A stretch of 64,000 nucleotides of DNA from Algiphilus sp965216485 (GTDB taxonomy: Bacteria > Pseudomonadota > Gammaproteobacteria > Nevskiales > Nevskiaceae). The position numbers and the translations under genes are program-made. Shown one piece after another: positions 1 to 8,906 of the stretch. Numbering within the stretch: position 1 is the stretch's first letter; the number at the start of each line of letters is the position of its first letter. A model generated the notes under the pieces. The model made no database searches. It saw only the letters and a program-made list of their open reading frames with translations, and was not told the origin of the DNA. The stretch covers positions 1,550,001 through 1,614,000 of the forward strand of contig NZ_OZ244162.1 in assembly GCF_965216485.1 (NCBI RefSeq), written 5' to 3'.

Positions 1-2
1 TG

Positions 3-107
3 AGCGAACTGGCCCAGCGCTACCGTACTGACTCGCGTCGGCTGCGCCAGGTCAATGACCTCGACAGCGACATGCTGCGCGTGGGGCAGGTACTGCAGAT
101 CCCCTGA
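3..107 (+). CDS. LysM-domain protein, C-terminal fragment (probable N-acetylmuramoyl-L-alanine amidase)
   Basis: Only the last 34 codons are inside the window, in frame from base 3 to the TGA at 105-107. The peptide (SELAQRY...LRQVN...LRVGQVLQIP) is the second half of a LysM peptidoglycan-binding repeat ending exactly at the stop. AmiB/AmiC-type amidases of pseudomonads and relatives end in a LysM domain and lie directly upstream of mutL, so the truncated gene is probably amiB. The LysM call is seen in the sequence; the amidase identity is inferred from context alone because the catalytic domain is outside the window. Confidence 0.6.
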   Translation, partial: SELAQRYRTDSRRLRQVNDLDSDMLRVGQVLQIP

Positions 108-189
108 ACCGATCCCCTGGCGGGCCTGATCCTTGCTAGCCTTGGGGTGACGCCGCAGCCGCGGCAACGCCTCAGGGAATGCTGACTTG

Positions 190-1986
190 ATGAAGCCATT
201 GACGACGGTACGCAGCCTTGCTGCCTCGCTCGCGATCACCCTCCTGCTGGTGGGCTGCTCCAAACCCGAGCCCGAAGCCGATCTGAAGGTCTACCGCCAC
301 TCCGCGGGTGGCGTGCCGACCAATATGGATCCGCTGCAGGCGGCCACGGTCTATTCGAATCTGGTGGTCGTCAATGCCTATGACACGCTCTACCGCTACA
401 AGTATCTGGAGCGTCCCTACGCGCTGACACCGAACCTCGCGGCCGCGATGCCGGAAGTCTCCGAGGATGGGCTCGTCTACACCATTGCGCTGAAGAAGAC
501 CGGGCGCTATGTCGACAGCCCCGTCTTCGCCGAGGGGGAGGGGCGCACGGTGACAGCGCACGATGTGGTGTTCTCGCTCAAGCGCCACTTCGACCCCGAG
601 AACACCTCACAGGGCAAGTGGCTTTGGGCGGGTCGCATCAAGGGGATGGACGCCTGGGCCGAAGCCGGAGCGGACTACGAGGCAACGGTGCCGGGCCTGC
701 GCGCACTTGATGACTTCACCCTGCGCGTTGAGCTGACCGCCCCTTTCCCGCAGTTTGTGCATACCCTTGCGATGGGCTTCTCAGCGGTCGTACCGCCGGA
801 GGCGGTGGCTGCCTTCGGGCGCGATCTGGGAACCAAGGCGGTAGGCTCCGGCCCCTATGAACTGCTGGAGTACTCCAAGCAGCAGGTGCTCTTCCAGCCC
901 AACCCGAATTTTCGCGAGGAGCCGCTGGATCTGGAGGCCGAGGGTTACGATCCGGCGGCCCATGCCGCCTATGGCATTGCCGATCTCGACGGCAAGGCGC
1001 CGCCCTTTGTTGATCGCCTGGAGATCGACTTCATTCAGGAATCCTCGGCGCGCTGGGCTTCCTTCACTTCCGGACGCGAAATCCAGTTCTCCGGCCTCCC
1101 GGTCGAGCAGACCGAGGCGGTACTGGCGAGCAAGGATCCGATTACGCTGAAGCCGGAATATGCCGAGCGCTATCACATGGATTCCGGACCGGAAGCCGGC
1201 CTGGTATTCACGGTCTTCAACATGGACGATCCGGAGATCGGTTACCACGAGGATCCTGCGCGCGAGGCGCGCAACCGCGAGCTGCGCTGCGCGATGCGCG
1301 ATGCCTTCGACTGGAAGGCGCGCAACGAGCGCTTCTATTCGGGGCTTGGCATCGTCTTTCCCGGGGTGATTCCGCCCATCCTCGAAGAATTCGACCCGTC
1401 ACTGTCGCGCGCCTCGGTGGAGCACAATCCGCAGCAGGCCAAAGAACGGCTGGAGGCGGCAGGCTGGACCGCCGACAACCTCCCCGTGCTTGATTACGGC
1501 CTGGTGTCCGCCGTGCTGGCGCGGGAGATGTTCGAGTCCTTCCGCGGGCGCATGGTGGATGTCGGCATTCCGCGCGACAAGATCAACGGCGAGACCTTCG
1601 CGACCTTTGGGGATTACAACCGCGCGCTGCGGACTTCGAAGCTGTCGATCATGGGCTACGGCTGGCAGCTCGACTACCCGGATGCCGAGAATGTGCTGCA
1701 GTTGTTCTATGGGCCGAATGCAGCCCCGGGCAGCAATGCCTCCAATTACGACAACCCCGAATACAACCGGCTCTTCCGTGAAACCAAGACCATGCAGCCG
1801 GGGCCGGAGCGCACCGAGATCTATCGGCGCATGAACCAGATGCTGATCGATGATTGCGTTGGCATCATGGGGTTGACGCGCTCGCACGTGTCGCTCTGGC
1901 ACAAGGACGTCAAGGGCATGCCGGATACAGCCATCCTCGGTGGCTTCTGGCTGCGCTTCGTGGACGTCGCGTCCGCCACACCCTAA
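190..1986 (+). CDS. Peptide ABC transporter substrate-binding lipoprotein (SBP_bac_5 family)
   Basis: Extracytoplasmic solute receptor of a peptide importer, about 598 residues. The start is taken at ATG 190 (TTG 187 is in frame directly before it), with an AGGGA about 12 bases upstream. The N-terminus has a basic n-region, a hydrophobic stretch and a lipobox (LLLVGC), so it should be a lipoprotein. Family-5 features are visible: an N-terminal YRHSAGG...MDPLQA segment, the LTPNLAAAMPEVSEDGLVYT region, TAHDVVFSLKR, and a C-terminal GWQLDYPDAENVLQLFYG segment. At about 600 residues it is longer than DppA (about 535) and near YejA, but the rest of the operon is Dpp/Opp-like with two separate ATPases. 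It heads a five-gene operon with small gaps or 4-bp overlaps. Its place after a peptidoglycan amidase-like gene suggests murein or other peptides as substrate; that is inference. Confidence 0.85.
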   Translation: MKPLTTVRSLAASLAITLLLVGCSKPEPEADLKVYRHSAGGVPTNMDPLQAATVYSNLVVVNAYDTLYRYKYLERPYALTPNLAAAMPEVSEDGLVYTIALKKTGRYVDSPVFAEGEGRTVTAHDVVFSLKRHFDPENTSQGKWLWAGRIKGMDAWAEAGADYEATVPGLRALDDFTLRVELTAPFPQFVHTLAMGFSAVVPPEAVAAFGRDLGTKAVGSGPYELLEYSKQQVLFQPNPNFREEPLDLEAEGYDPAAHAAYGIADLDGKAPPFVDRLEIDFIQESSARWASFTSGREIQFSGLPVEQTEAVLASKDPITLKPEYAERYHMDSGPEAGLVFTVFNMDDPEIGYHEDPAREARNRELRCAMRDAFDWKARNERFYSGLGIVFPGVIPPILEEFDPSLSRASVEHNPQQAKERLEAAGWTADNLPVLDYGLVSAVLAREMFESFRGRMVDVGIPRDKINGETFATFGDYNRALRTSKLSIMGYGWQLDYPDAENVLQLFYGPNAAPGSNASNYDNPEYNRLFRETKTMQPGPERTEIYRRMNQMLIDDCVGIMGLTRSHVSLWHKDVKGMPDTAILGGFWLRFVDVASATP

Positions 1987-2001
1987 AGCGATTCACACAG
2001 C

Positions 2002-2955
2002 ATGGCGTTTGGCCTTTACCTGCTGCGGCGGGTTGCAACCGGCATTCCGCTGATCCTGGGCGTGACCTTCATCAGCTTTCTGCTGATGGTCTATTTCGGT
2101 CCGGATATGACCTTCGAGCTGGTCGGCAAGAATCCAACCGCGGAGCAGATTGCCCAGGTGCGCGCCCAACTCGGCTATGACCAGCCCTTCCTGGTGCGTT
2201 ATTGGCAGTATCTGGTGGAGTTGGCGACGCTCGATCTGGGGCGCTCGATCTCGACCGGGGAATCGGTGCGGTCGCTGCTGGCCGAAACGGTGCCGGTATC
2301 GATGGCGCTGACGCTGCCGGGCTTCGTGCTGGGGAATCTGCTTGGCATAGCACTGGCACTGCTGGCGGCGTGGTTCCGCGGCGGCTGGATCGATCGTGGG
2401 ATCATGGCCTTCTCGGTGATCGGCATGAGCATCAGCTTCCTGATCATCATCATCGCCTTTCAGGTGTTCTTCTCGTCGCGCTACGGTCTCAACTATTTTC
2501 CGGTGCGCGGCTGGGATATGCGCTCGCTCGGCAGCTATCTCTACTACGTCACGGTGCCGACGCTGGCCATCGTCTTCGTATCCCTGGGCTACAACACGCG
2601 CTTCTATCGTGCCGTCTTCGTCGAGGAGATCGGACGCGACCACATCCGGACCGCGCGTGCCTTCGGGGCGGGGCCGGTCGCGATACTCGGCAAGTATGTG
2701 CTCAAGAACAGTCTGATCCCGATCATCACGCGCATCATGTTTTCGATCCCCTCCATCGTGATTGCGGGCAGTCTGCTGATCGAGAGCTATTTCGGGATTC
2801 CCGGCGTGGGCAAGCTGGCCTACGACGCCGTGACCACAGGTGATCAGCCCGTCCTCAAGGCAGTGGTTGGGGCCACGGCGCTGCTCTTCGTGGTGGTGCT
2901 GATCCTCAACGACATGCTGTATCGGGCGGTAGACCCGCGCGTGGCTCTCAAATGA
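2002..2955 (+). CDS. Peptide ABC transporter permease, DppB/OppB type
   Basis: Inner-membrane subunit of 317 residues forming half of the importer channel. It has the usual DppB layout: a first membrane helix with LLRRVATGIPLILGVTFIS, a periplasmic loop with GYDQPFLVRYWQYL, then about five more helices. The BPD_transp_1 coupling segment (RTARAFGAG, about residues 215-223) contacts the ATPases. It starts 15 bases after the binding protein and its TGA overlaps the next ATG by 4 bases, so translation is coupled. Substrate specificity cannot be read from the permease. Confidence 0.88.
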   Translation: MAFGLYLLRRVATGIPLILGVTFISFLLMVYFGPDMTFELVGKNPTAEQIAQVRAQLGYDQPFLVRYWQYLVELATLDLGRSISTGESVRSLLAETVPVSMALTLPGFVLGNLLGIALALLAAWFRGGWIDRGIMAFSVIGMSISFLIIIIAFQVFFSSRYGLNYFPVRGWDMRSLGSYLYYVTVPTLAIVFVSLGYNTRFYRAVFVEEIGRDHIRTARAFGAGPVAILGKYVLKNSLIPIITRIMFSIPSIVIAGSLLIESYFGIPGVGKLAYDAVTTGDQPVLKAVVGATALLFVVVLILNDMLYRAVDPRVALK

Positions 2956-3833
2956 CCGACGCTGAAGCCGCATTGCAGAGCAGTGGCCTGTGGTCCCGCG
3001 CCTGGCGGCGGTTGCGTCGCGATCGCGCCGGCATGTCGGCGTTACTCGTGGTGGCCGCGTATTTCGCTGTTGCCTGTGCGGTCTGGCTGGGTCTGGCTGG
3101 GCAGGGGTGGTCCGCGCTGGGGGCGGACAGCTTCGCACCGGTCTCTGCGGAGCATTGGTTCGGGACCACGCGCAATGGCCAGGACATTTTCGCGCGCACC
3201 ATCTACTCCACGCGTGTGGCCTTCGAGATCGGTCTGGTGGTGGCCGTCAGCTCGACGCTGCTGGGGGCGCTGTTCGGTGCTCTATCGGGCTATTTCGCCG
3301 GATCGTGGATCGACGAAACGATCCTGTGGGTGAAGGGCACCTTGGATGCCATTCCCTTCTTTCTTTTTGTGGTGGCGGTCGCCTATGCGGTGCAAGGGCA
3401 TCCGCTGGCCATGCATTTCGCCATGATCGTGACCTTCTGGACCACCACGGGTCGCTACGTGCGGGGCGAGGTGATCAAGCTGCGCAATATGGAGTTTGTC
3501 GAAGCAGCGCGTGCAGTGGGAGTGTCACAGGCGGCCATCATCTTCCGCCATGTGCTGCCCAACACGACCCACATTCTGCTGGTGCAGGCGACGATTGTCT
3601 TCGTCACAGCCATCAAGGCCGAAGTGATCCTGTCCTTCCTCGGGCTCGGGGTGCAGGACGGGGTGTCCTGGGGTTTGATGATCTCGCAGTCGACCAATGA
3701 AGTGACCGCCGGCTTCTTCAACAATTTCATCGCCGCCTCGGTGGCCATGTTCGTCCTCGTGATGGCCTTCAATTTCTTTGCCGACGCGCTGCAGGATGCG
3801 CTCGATCCGAAGAAGGTGGAGGAGGCGTCATGA
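2952..3833 (+). CDS. Peptide ABC transporter permease, DppC/OppC type
   Basis: Second membrane subunit, 293 residues. An N-terminal cytoplasmic segment WRRLRRDRAGMSALLVV leads into helix 1, followed by the OppC_N-like region (FGTTRNGQDIFARTIYSTR) and the BPD_transp_1 domain with the EAARAVGVSQAAIIFRHVLP coupling loop at about residues 180-200. ATGA overlaps occur at both ends, with the DppB-type gene upstream and the ATPase gene downstream. The C-terminus has the family's FLGLGVQDGVSWG motif. The identity as a dipeptide/oligopeptide/nickel-type permease is secure; the substrate is not. Confidence 0.88.
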   Translation: MTDAEAALQSSGLWSRAWRRLRRDRAGMSALLVVAAYFAVACAVWLGLAGQGWSALGADSFAPVSAEHWFGTTRNGQDIFARTIYSTRVAFEIGLVVAVSSTLLGALFGALSGYFAGSWIDETILWVKGTLDAIPFFLFVVAVAYAVQGHPLAMHFAMIVTFWTTTGRYVRGEVIKLRNMEFVEAARAVGVSQAAIIFRHVLPNTTHILLVQATIVFVTAIKAEVILSFLGLGVQDGVSWGLMISQSTNEVTAGFFNNFIAASVAMFVLVMAFNFFADALQDALDPKKVEEAS

Positions 3834-4804
3834 GCGCGCCGTTGCTTTCCATCGAAGGCCTTGATGTGCGATTTGCGTCCGAAGGTGGCGAACTGCGTGC
3901 GCTGCACGGCGTTGACCTTCAAGTGGCCCCGGGCGAGGTGGTGGGCCTGGTCGGCGAATCCGGCTGCGGCAAGAGCGTGACCGCTTCGGCGGTGCTGCGC
4001 CTGCTGCCGGAACCGCCTGCGCGGGTGGCCGCCGGGCGCATTGGCTTCGACGGACGCGACCTGCTCACGCTGTCGCCTGCGGCCCTTCGCAGGCTGCGCG
4101 GACCGGAGATTGCGATGATCTTCCAGGAACCGATGACGGCGTTGAATCCGGTGTTCACCATTGGCTCGCAGATGACCGATGTCCTGCGCCGCCACGAGCG
4201 CCTGTCGCGCCGCGCCGCGCGAGCACGCGCCATCGACTGGCTGCACCGGGTCGGCATTCCGGCACCGGAGCAGCGTCTCTCCGCCTATCCCCACCAGCTT
4301 TCCGGCGGCATGCGCCAGCGGGTGATGATCGCGATGGCACTGTCGTGCCGGCCGCGGTTGCTGATCGCGGACGAGCCCACAACGGCGCTGGACGTGACCA
4401 TTCAGGCGCAGGTGCTCGAATTGATGACGGAACTGGTGCGCGCCGAGGGCGTATCCATGCTGCTGATCACGCACGACATGGGGGTGGTAGCGGAGACCTG
4501 CGATCGCGTGCACGTGATGTATTGCGGTCGCGTGGTGGAGGAAGCACCGGTGAAGGCGCTCTTCGCCGCCCCCCGGCATCCCTATACGGCGGGCCTGCTT
4601 GCCTGCCTGCCACGGGTGGGTGCGGAGCGCGCGCGCAGCTTGCCGACCATCCCCGGCAAGGTGCCCGAATTGCATGCCCTGCCGGAGGGTTGCGCCTTTG
4701 CCGACCGCTGCAAGAACGTGCAGGCGGACTGTCGCAGCGCGCCCCCACCATTGCGGCGTCTGGGCGATACGCGCGTTGCCTGCCTGCATCCGGAGCCGGT
4801 ATGA
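3830..4804 (+). CDS. Peptide ABC transporter ATP-binding protein, DppD/OppD type
   Basis: Cytoplasmic ATPase of 324 residues that powers the importer with its partner downstream. Visible motifs are Walker A (GESGCGKS), Q-loop (IFQEPMTALNP), ABC signature (LSGGMRQRV), Walker B (LLIADEPTTALDVT) and H-loop (LLITHDMGVV). The C-terminal oligopeptide/dipeptide extension has GCAFADRCKNVQADC, whose cysteines match the conserved Cys-rich tail of this subfamily. The start ATG overlaps the permease stop, and the TGA overlaps the next gene's ATG. Confidence 0.9.
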   Translation: MSAPLLSIEGLDVRFASEGGELRALHGVDLQVAPGEVVGLVGESGCGKSVTASAVLRLLPEPPARVAAGRIGFDGRDLLTLSPAALRRLRGPEIAMIFQEPMTALNPVFTIGSQMTDVLRRHERLSRRAARARAIDWLHRVGIPAPEQRLSAYPHQLSGGMRQRVMIAMALSCRPRLLIADEPTTALDVTIQAQVLELMTELVRAEGVSMLLITHDMGVVAETCDRVHVMYCGRVVEEAPVKALFAAPRHPYTAGLLACLPRVGAERARSLPTIPGKVPELHALPEGCAFADRCKNVQADCRSAPPPLRRLGDTRVACLHPEPV

Positions 4805-5781
4805 CGTTGCTGCAGGTCCAGGGGCTGAAGAAATGGTTTGGCGGTGGTGGCCTGGTGCGGCGACGGCCGCCGGTGCGCGCCGTCGACGGCGTCGACCTGG
4901 AGATCGCGCGCGCGGAAACGCTGGCCCTGGTCGGCGAATCGGGCTGCGGGAAATCCACGCTGGGACGCAACATCCTGCGTCTGCAGGAGCCCACGGCGGG
5001 TACGGTGCAGCTCGACGGCCGCCCGGTCACCGGCATTTCCCGGCGGGCCTTGCGCACACGCCGGCGGGAAATGCAGATCGTCTTCCAGGACCCCTACGCC
5101 TCGTTGAATCCGCGCCGCAGCATCGAGCAGACCCTGGAGGAACCGCTGCGCTTGCACGGCTATGGCGACCGCGATGCGCGTCGCCGCCGGGTGCGCGAAC
5201 TGCTCGATGTGGTTGGCCTCCGGGCGCAGATGGCCGCGCGCTATCCCCATGAATTCTCCGGCGGCCAGCGCCAGCGGGTGGGCATCGCGCGCGCCCTGGC
5301 GCTGTCGCCCAGCTTCATCGTGGCCGACGAGGCGGTGTCGGCACTGGACGTCTCGGTGCAGGCGCAGGTGCTCAATCTGTTCCGCGACATTCAGCAGCAA
5401 TTCGGCATCAGCTATCTGTTCATCGCCCACGATCTGGCGGTGGTCCAGCACATCGCCGATCGCGTCGCAGTGATGTATCTTGGGCGGATCGTCGAGGAAA
5501 GCGACGTCGAGACCCTGTTTGCGCGCCCGCGTCATCCCTACACCCAGGCCTTGCTGTCGGCGGTGCCGGTGCCGGATCCCGAGCACAAGCGGGCGCGTAT
5601 CGTGCTGCCCGGCGATGTACCGTCGCCAGCGGCGCCCCCGCCCGGTTGCCCCTTTCACCCGCGCTGCCCGGAAGCCTTCGACCGCTGCCGGGTGGAGACA
5701 CCGGCCCTGGTCAATGCTGCTGCGGCAACGGCAGCGAAACACAAGGTCGCCTGTCATCTGCATCCGCCTGGCGCTGGCTGA
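4801..5781 (+). CDS. Peptide ABC transporter ATP-binding protein, DppF/OppF type
   Basis: Second ATPase, 326 residues, starting at the ATGA overlap (MTLLQVQGLKKWF). It has Walker A GESGCGKS, Q-loop IVFQDPYASLNP, signature FSGGQRQRVG, and a Walker B written VADEAVSALDVS, with Ala where many relatives have Pro (DEPVSALD). The C-terminal tail PPPGCPFHPRCPEAFDRC carries the subfamily's cysteines. A long N-terminal basic linker (GGGGLVRRRPPVRAVDG) sits before Walker A as in other DppF proteins. It ends the importer operon; the 220 bases to mutL show no gene or clear terminator. Confidence 0.9.
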   Translation: MTLLQVQGLKKWFGGGGLVRRRPPVRAVDGVDLEIARAETLALVGESGCGKSTLGRNILRLQEPTAGTVQLDGRPVTGISRRALRTRRREMQIVFQDPYASLNPRRSIEQTLEEPLRLHGYGDRDARRRRVRELLDVVGLRAQMAARYPHEFSGGQRQRVGIARALALSPSFIVADEAVSALDVSVQAQVLNLFRDIQQQFGISYLFIAHDLAVVQHIADRVAVMYLGRIVEESDVETLFARPRHPYTQALLSAVPVPDPEHKRARIVLPGDVPSPAAPPPGCPFHPRCPEAFDRCRVETPALVNAAAATAAKHKVACHLHPPGAG

Positions 5782-6001
5782 GCGGGCGCGCCGCCTTGGC
5801 CGATCTGGGACAATTCTTCACCCGCCACGGCCCTTGTACGACCATGCGTTCGCTTTGCCGCGTGCCGACCACTGATTCCGCGCTGCCTTCTTTTGAGAGG
5901 GCAGGCTTGCGCCTGGGCTCGGCGCATCGCTTCCCGCTCTTGGCAGCGCCTCGAGGGCCACGGGTCGCGCTGCCCGGTGGCCGCTACAACGGGGTCGGCG
6001 C

Positions 6002-7894
6002 ATGACGATCCAGCGTCTCCCGGTCGAGCTGGTCAACCAGATCGCCGCTGGCGAGGTGGTGGAGCGCCCGGCCTCGGTCATCAAGGAGCTGGTCGAAAAC
6101 AGCTTCGATGCGGGCGCCCGTGCCATCACGGTCGAGCTGGAGCAGGGTGGGCTGCGCCTGCTGCGGGTACGCGATGACGGCGCCGGCATTGCCGCCGACG
6201 AACTGGCGCTGGCGTGCAGTGCCCACGCCACCAGCAAGATTGGCAGTCTCGATGATCTGGAGCAGGTCTCCAGCTTCGGCTTTCGTGGTGAGGCGCTGGC
6301 GAGCATTCTCTCGGTGTCTCGATTCCGGCTGTCGTCGCGCACCCTGGATGCCGAGCACGGCTGGTGCGTCGAGGGCGAAGGGGAGCTGGACGGTACGCTG
6401 AGTCCGAGCGCGCAGCCGCCTGGCACTAGCGTCGAGGTGCGCGACCTGTTCTGCAATACGCCGGCGCGGCGCAAGTTTCTGCGCACGGAGGCCACCGAGG
6501 CGCGCCATGTCGACCAGGCACTGCGCCGGCTGGCGCTGGCGCGTCCGGATGTGGGCATGGCGCTCAGCCACAACGGGCGCCGGCTGTGGCATTGCCCGCC
6601 ACAGAGTCTGGCAGCGCGGGCCGCTCAGCTGCTGGGCGAGGAATTCTTCCGGCAGTCGATTCCGGTGGAGAGCACCGCCCTCGGTCTGTCGCTCACCGGT
6701 TGGATCAGCGTGCCCGCCTTCTCGCGCGCGCAGGCGGACATGCAGCACTTCTACATTAATGGTCGTGCCGCACGCGATCGCGTGGTGGCCGGTGCGGTGC
6801 GCCGGGCCTATGCCGACGTACTGCATGGCGCGCGGCATCCGGCCTTTCTGCTGTTTCTGTCGCTGGATCCCAGCCGGGTGGATGTCAATGTCCATCCCGC
6901 AAAACGGGAAGTCCGTTTCCGCGATGCCGGCTCGGTGCACGATTTTCTCTACAGCAGCATGTCGCGCGCGCTGGCCAAAGTACGCCCCGGCGCGCAGCAC
7001 CATCGTTATCTCCCAGACACGGCACCGGCCGCCACCGGCGAGAACGCCAGGACGCGCCCTGCCGGGTGGGCACCGTCACCACCGGCGCAGCACGGCTGGG
7101 ACTGGACGCGGGTGGCAGAGGCCTCGGCCGCATATGCACCGGACACGCGCGGCGAAGCGGCGGAGGCAGCGTCTGCGGCGGCAGCCCCAAGCATGTCCGA
7201 GACGGGTGCATCGGCTGCAGTCTCGGCCGGCCTCGCCGATGCCAAGGCGGCTCCGGCCGAATCCGTGGCCGCATCGCGGCCGGCGGCAGGCGCTGCCGCC
7301 GGCGGTTTGGGACAGCCCCTCGGCCAGCTGCACCATCTCTACATCGTCGCGCAGAACGCCGAGGGGTTGGTGCTGGTGGACCAGCACGCCGCGCACGAGC
7401 GCGTCCTCTACGAGCGCCTGAAGCGTCAGTACCGGGAAGGCGGCATTGCCCGCCAGCAGTATCTGGTGCCAGTCGCCGTGCGCCTGAGCGAAGACGCCGC
7501 CGATCTTGCAGAGGCGCGACACGAGGAGCTGGCCGCCTTTGGGCTCGAAGTCGAACGCAGTGCCCCCACGCAGGTGCGACTGCGCGCCGCCCCGCCCATC
7601 CTCACTGCCGAGGCTGCAGCGGAGGTGCTGCGCCGGGTGCTGGGGGTAGCGGTGGAGGAAGACCAGCCCGACCATCACCTCGGGGAAGTGCTCGATGCGC
7701 AGGAGCGCGTGCTGGCGGATGTTGCCTGCCGCAGCGCCATCAAGGGTCAGCGCCGCCTGAGCCTGCCCGAAATGGAGCAGCTGCTGCGCGATATCGAGTC
7801 CACCGAGCGCTCCGGCCAGTGCAATCACGGACGCCCGACCTGGGTGCAGATGCCGCTGGCCGCGCTGGATCGGTTGTTCCTGCGTGGCCAGTAG
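6002..7894 (+). CDS. mutL: DNA mismatch repair protein MutL
   Basis: GHKL-family ATPase that links mismatch recognition by MutS to strand incision; 630 residues. The N-terminal ATPase motifs are textbook: IAAGEVVERPASVIKELVEN (about 15-34), RDDGAGI, the ATSKI and GFRGEAL loops, and HPAKREVRF near residue 300. An Ala-rich linker of about 110 residues (about 335-445) precedes the C-terminal dimerisation domain. That domain contains DQHAAHERVLYE, which fits the DQHA(X)2E(X)4E metal-binding endonuclease motif, and CNHGRP near the end, a second part of the nuclease site. E. coli MutL lacks this motif and uses MutH, so here MutL is predicted to nick DNA itself. The last 11 bases overlap miaA. Confidence 0.97.
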   Translation: MTIQRLPVELVNQIAAGEVVERPASVIKELVENSFDAGARAITVELEQGGLRLLRVRDDGAGIAADELALACSAHATSKIGSLDDLEQVSSFGFRGEALASILSVSRFRLSSRTLDAEHGWCVEGEGELDGTLSPSAQPPGTSVEVRDLFCNTPARRKFLRTEATEARHVDQALRRLALARPDVGMALSHNGRRLWHCPPQSLAARAAQLLGEEFFRQSIPVESTALGLSLTGWISVPAFSRAQADMQHFYINGRAARDRVVAGAVRRAYADVLHGARHPAFLLFLSLDPSRVDVNVHPAKREVRFRDAGSVHDFLYSSMSRALAKVRPGAQHHRYLPDTAPAATGENARTRPAGWAPSPPAQHGWDWTRVAEASAAYAPDTRGEAAEAASAAAAPSMSETGASAAVSAGLADAKAAPAESVAASRPAAGAAAGGLGQPLGQLHHLYIVAQNAEGLVLVDQHAAHERVLYERLKRQYREGGIARQQYLVPVAVRLSEDAADLAEARHEELAAFGLEVERSAPTQVRLRAAPPILTAEAAAEVLRRVLGVAVEEDQPDHHLGEVLDAQERVLADVACRSAIKGQRRLSLPEMEQLLRDIESTERSGQCNHGRPTWVQMPLAALDRLFLRGQ

Positions 7895-8876
7895 CGGAAC
7901 CGCGCCGCCGATCATCGTCGTTCTGGGGCCGACCGCGTCGGGCAAGAGCGGCTTTGCGCTTGAACTGTGCGCACGCATCTCGGGCGAACTGATTTCCGTG
8001 GACTCGGCGCAGGTCTATCGCGGCATGGATATTGGTACCGCCAAGCCGAATGCCGAGGAGCGGGCGCGCGTGCCGCATCACCTCATCGATATCTGCGACC
8101 CGACGGAGGCCTATTCCGCCGCGCGCTTCGCCGAGGATGCACCGCGGGTCATCGCGGAAGTGCAGGCGAGGGGACGCGTGCCGGTCCTCTGCGGCGGGAC
8201 CATGCTCTATCTGCGGGCCTTGTTTGCTGGCCTGTCCGACCTGCCCAGGGCCGACGCCACGTTGCGCGCCGACATCGCCGCGCGCGCTGAGGCACTGGGC
8301 TGGCCGGCGCTGCATGCCGAGCTGGCCCAAGTGGACCCGGAGACGGCCGCGCGTCTGCACCCCAATGACCGAACCCGCATTCAGCGCGCCCTGGAGATCA
8401 CCCAGCTCACCGGCCAGCCAGCGAGCGCACGACGCGATGGCGGCAGCCGGCCGGGCGCGCGGCTGGGACCCGCCGCCTTCGTACGCTGGACCCCGCACGC
8501 ACGGCCGGCACTGCACGCCGCCATCGAGATGCGGTTCCAGCAGATGATCGAGGCCGGCTTGCTGGACGAGGTGCGCCGGCTGCACGCGCGTGGTGGTCTG
8601 CACGCCGATCTGCCGGCGATCCGCGCCGTTGGCTATCGCCAGCTGTGGGGCTTTGTCGAAGGACGGTCGGACTGGGAAACCGCGGTTGCTGCAGCCATCA
8701 AGGCCACCAAACTCTTGGCCAAGCGTCAGATGACCTGGCTCTCCGGCGGGCTCGTGGACGCCCTTCTTGTGCACCGCGGTTCAACTGTGTTCAATGTGAT
8801 GGAACATACTACGGTCACGGCTGTCCAGACTTGGTGTGATAATTGGGTCCATAACAGCGGTACGCTGCAGGAATAG
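7884..8876 (+). CDS. miaA: tRNA dimethylallyltransferase MiaA
   Basis: Adds a dimethylallyl group to A37 of tRNAs that read UNN codons. 330 residues from a GTG start that lies inside the mutL end, since VVLGPTASGKSG (Walker A) must sit near the N-terminus. DSAQVYRGMDIGTAKP and the LHPNDRTRIQRALEI region are characteristic, and the GVxGYRQLWG-like helix is present. The family core ends at about residue 290 (KRQMTWLSGG). The last 40 or so residues are not like the usual end, and the DNA there is more AT-rich and carries the likely hfq promoter. The tail may be a read-through of that regulatory region. Confidence 0.95.
   Translation: MASSGTAPPIIVVLGPTASGKSGFALELCARISGELISVDSAQVYRGMDIGTAKPNAEERARVPHHLIDICDPTEAYSAARFAEDAPRVIAEVQARGRVPVLCGGTMLYLRALFAGLSDLPRADATLRADIAARAEALGWPALHAELAQVDPETAARLHPNDRTRIQRALEITQLTGQPASARRDGGSRPGARLGPAAFVRWTPHARPALHAAIEMRFQQMIEAGLLDEVRRLHARGGLHADLPAIRAVGYRQLWGFVEGRSDWETAVAAAIKATKLLAKRQMTWLSGGLVDALLVHRGSTVFNVMEHTTVTAVQTWCDNWVHNSGTLQE
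8835..8843 (+). promoter_or_regulatory. Putative extended -10 promoter for hfq inside miaA
   Basis: TGTGATAAT fits an extended -10 element (TGn then GATAAT at 8838-8843), in an AT-richer patch 64 bases before the hfq start. No convincing -35 lies 17 bases upstream, which extended -10 promoters tolerate. E. coli hfq is also driven by promoters within miaA. The start site is not proven. Confidence 0.45.
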
Positions 8877-8906
8877 CCGCGTCTTACTACAACAAGGAAA
8901 AGATCA

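Noticed and set aside
1993..3138. A 381-codon minus-strand frame over the dppB/dppC-type genes
   Set aside because: Antisense to membrane permeases. Its charged His/Arg/Gln-rich sequence is the usual mirror of hydrophobic codons.
8877..8906. Possible terminator between miaA and hfq
   Set aside because: No hairpin; the 30 bases hold only the hfq Shine-Dalgarno region.
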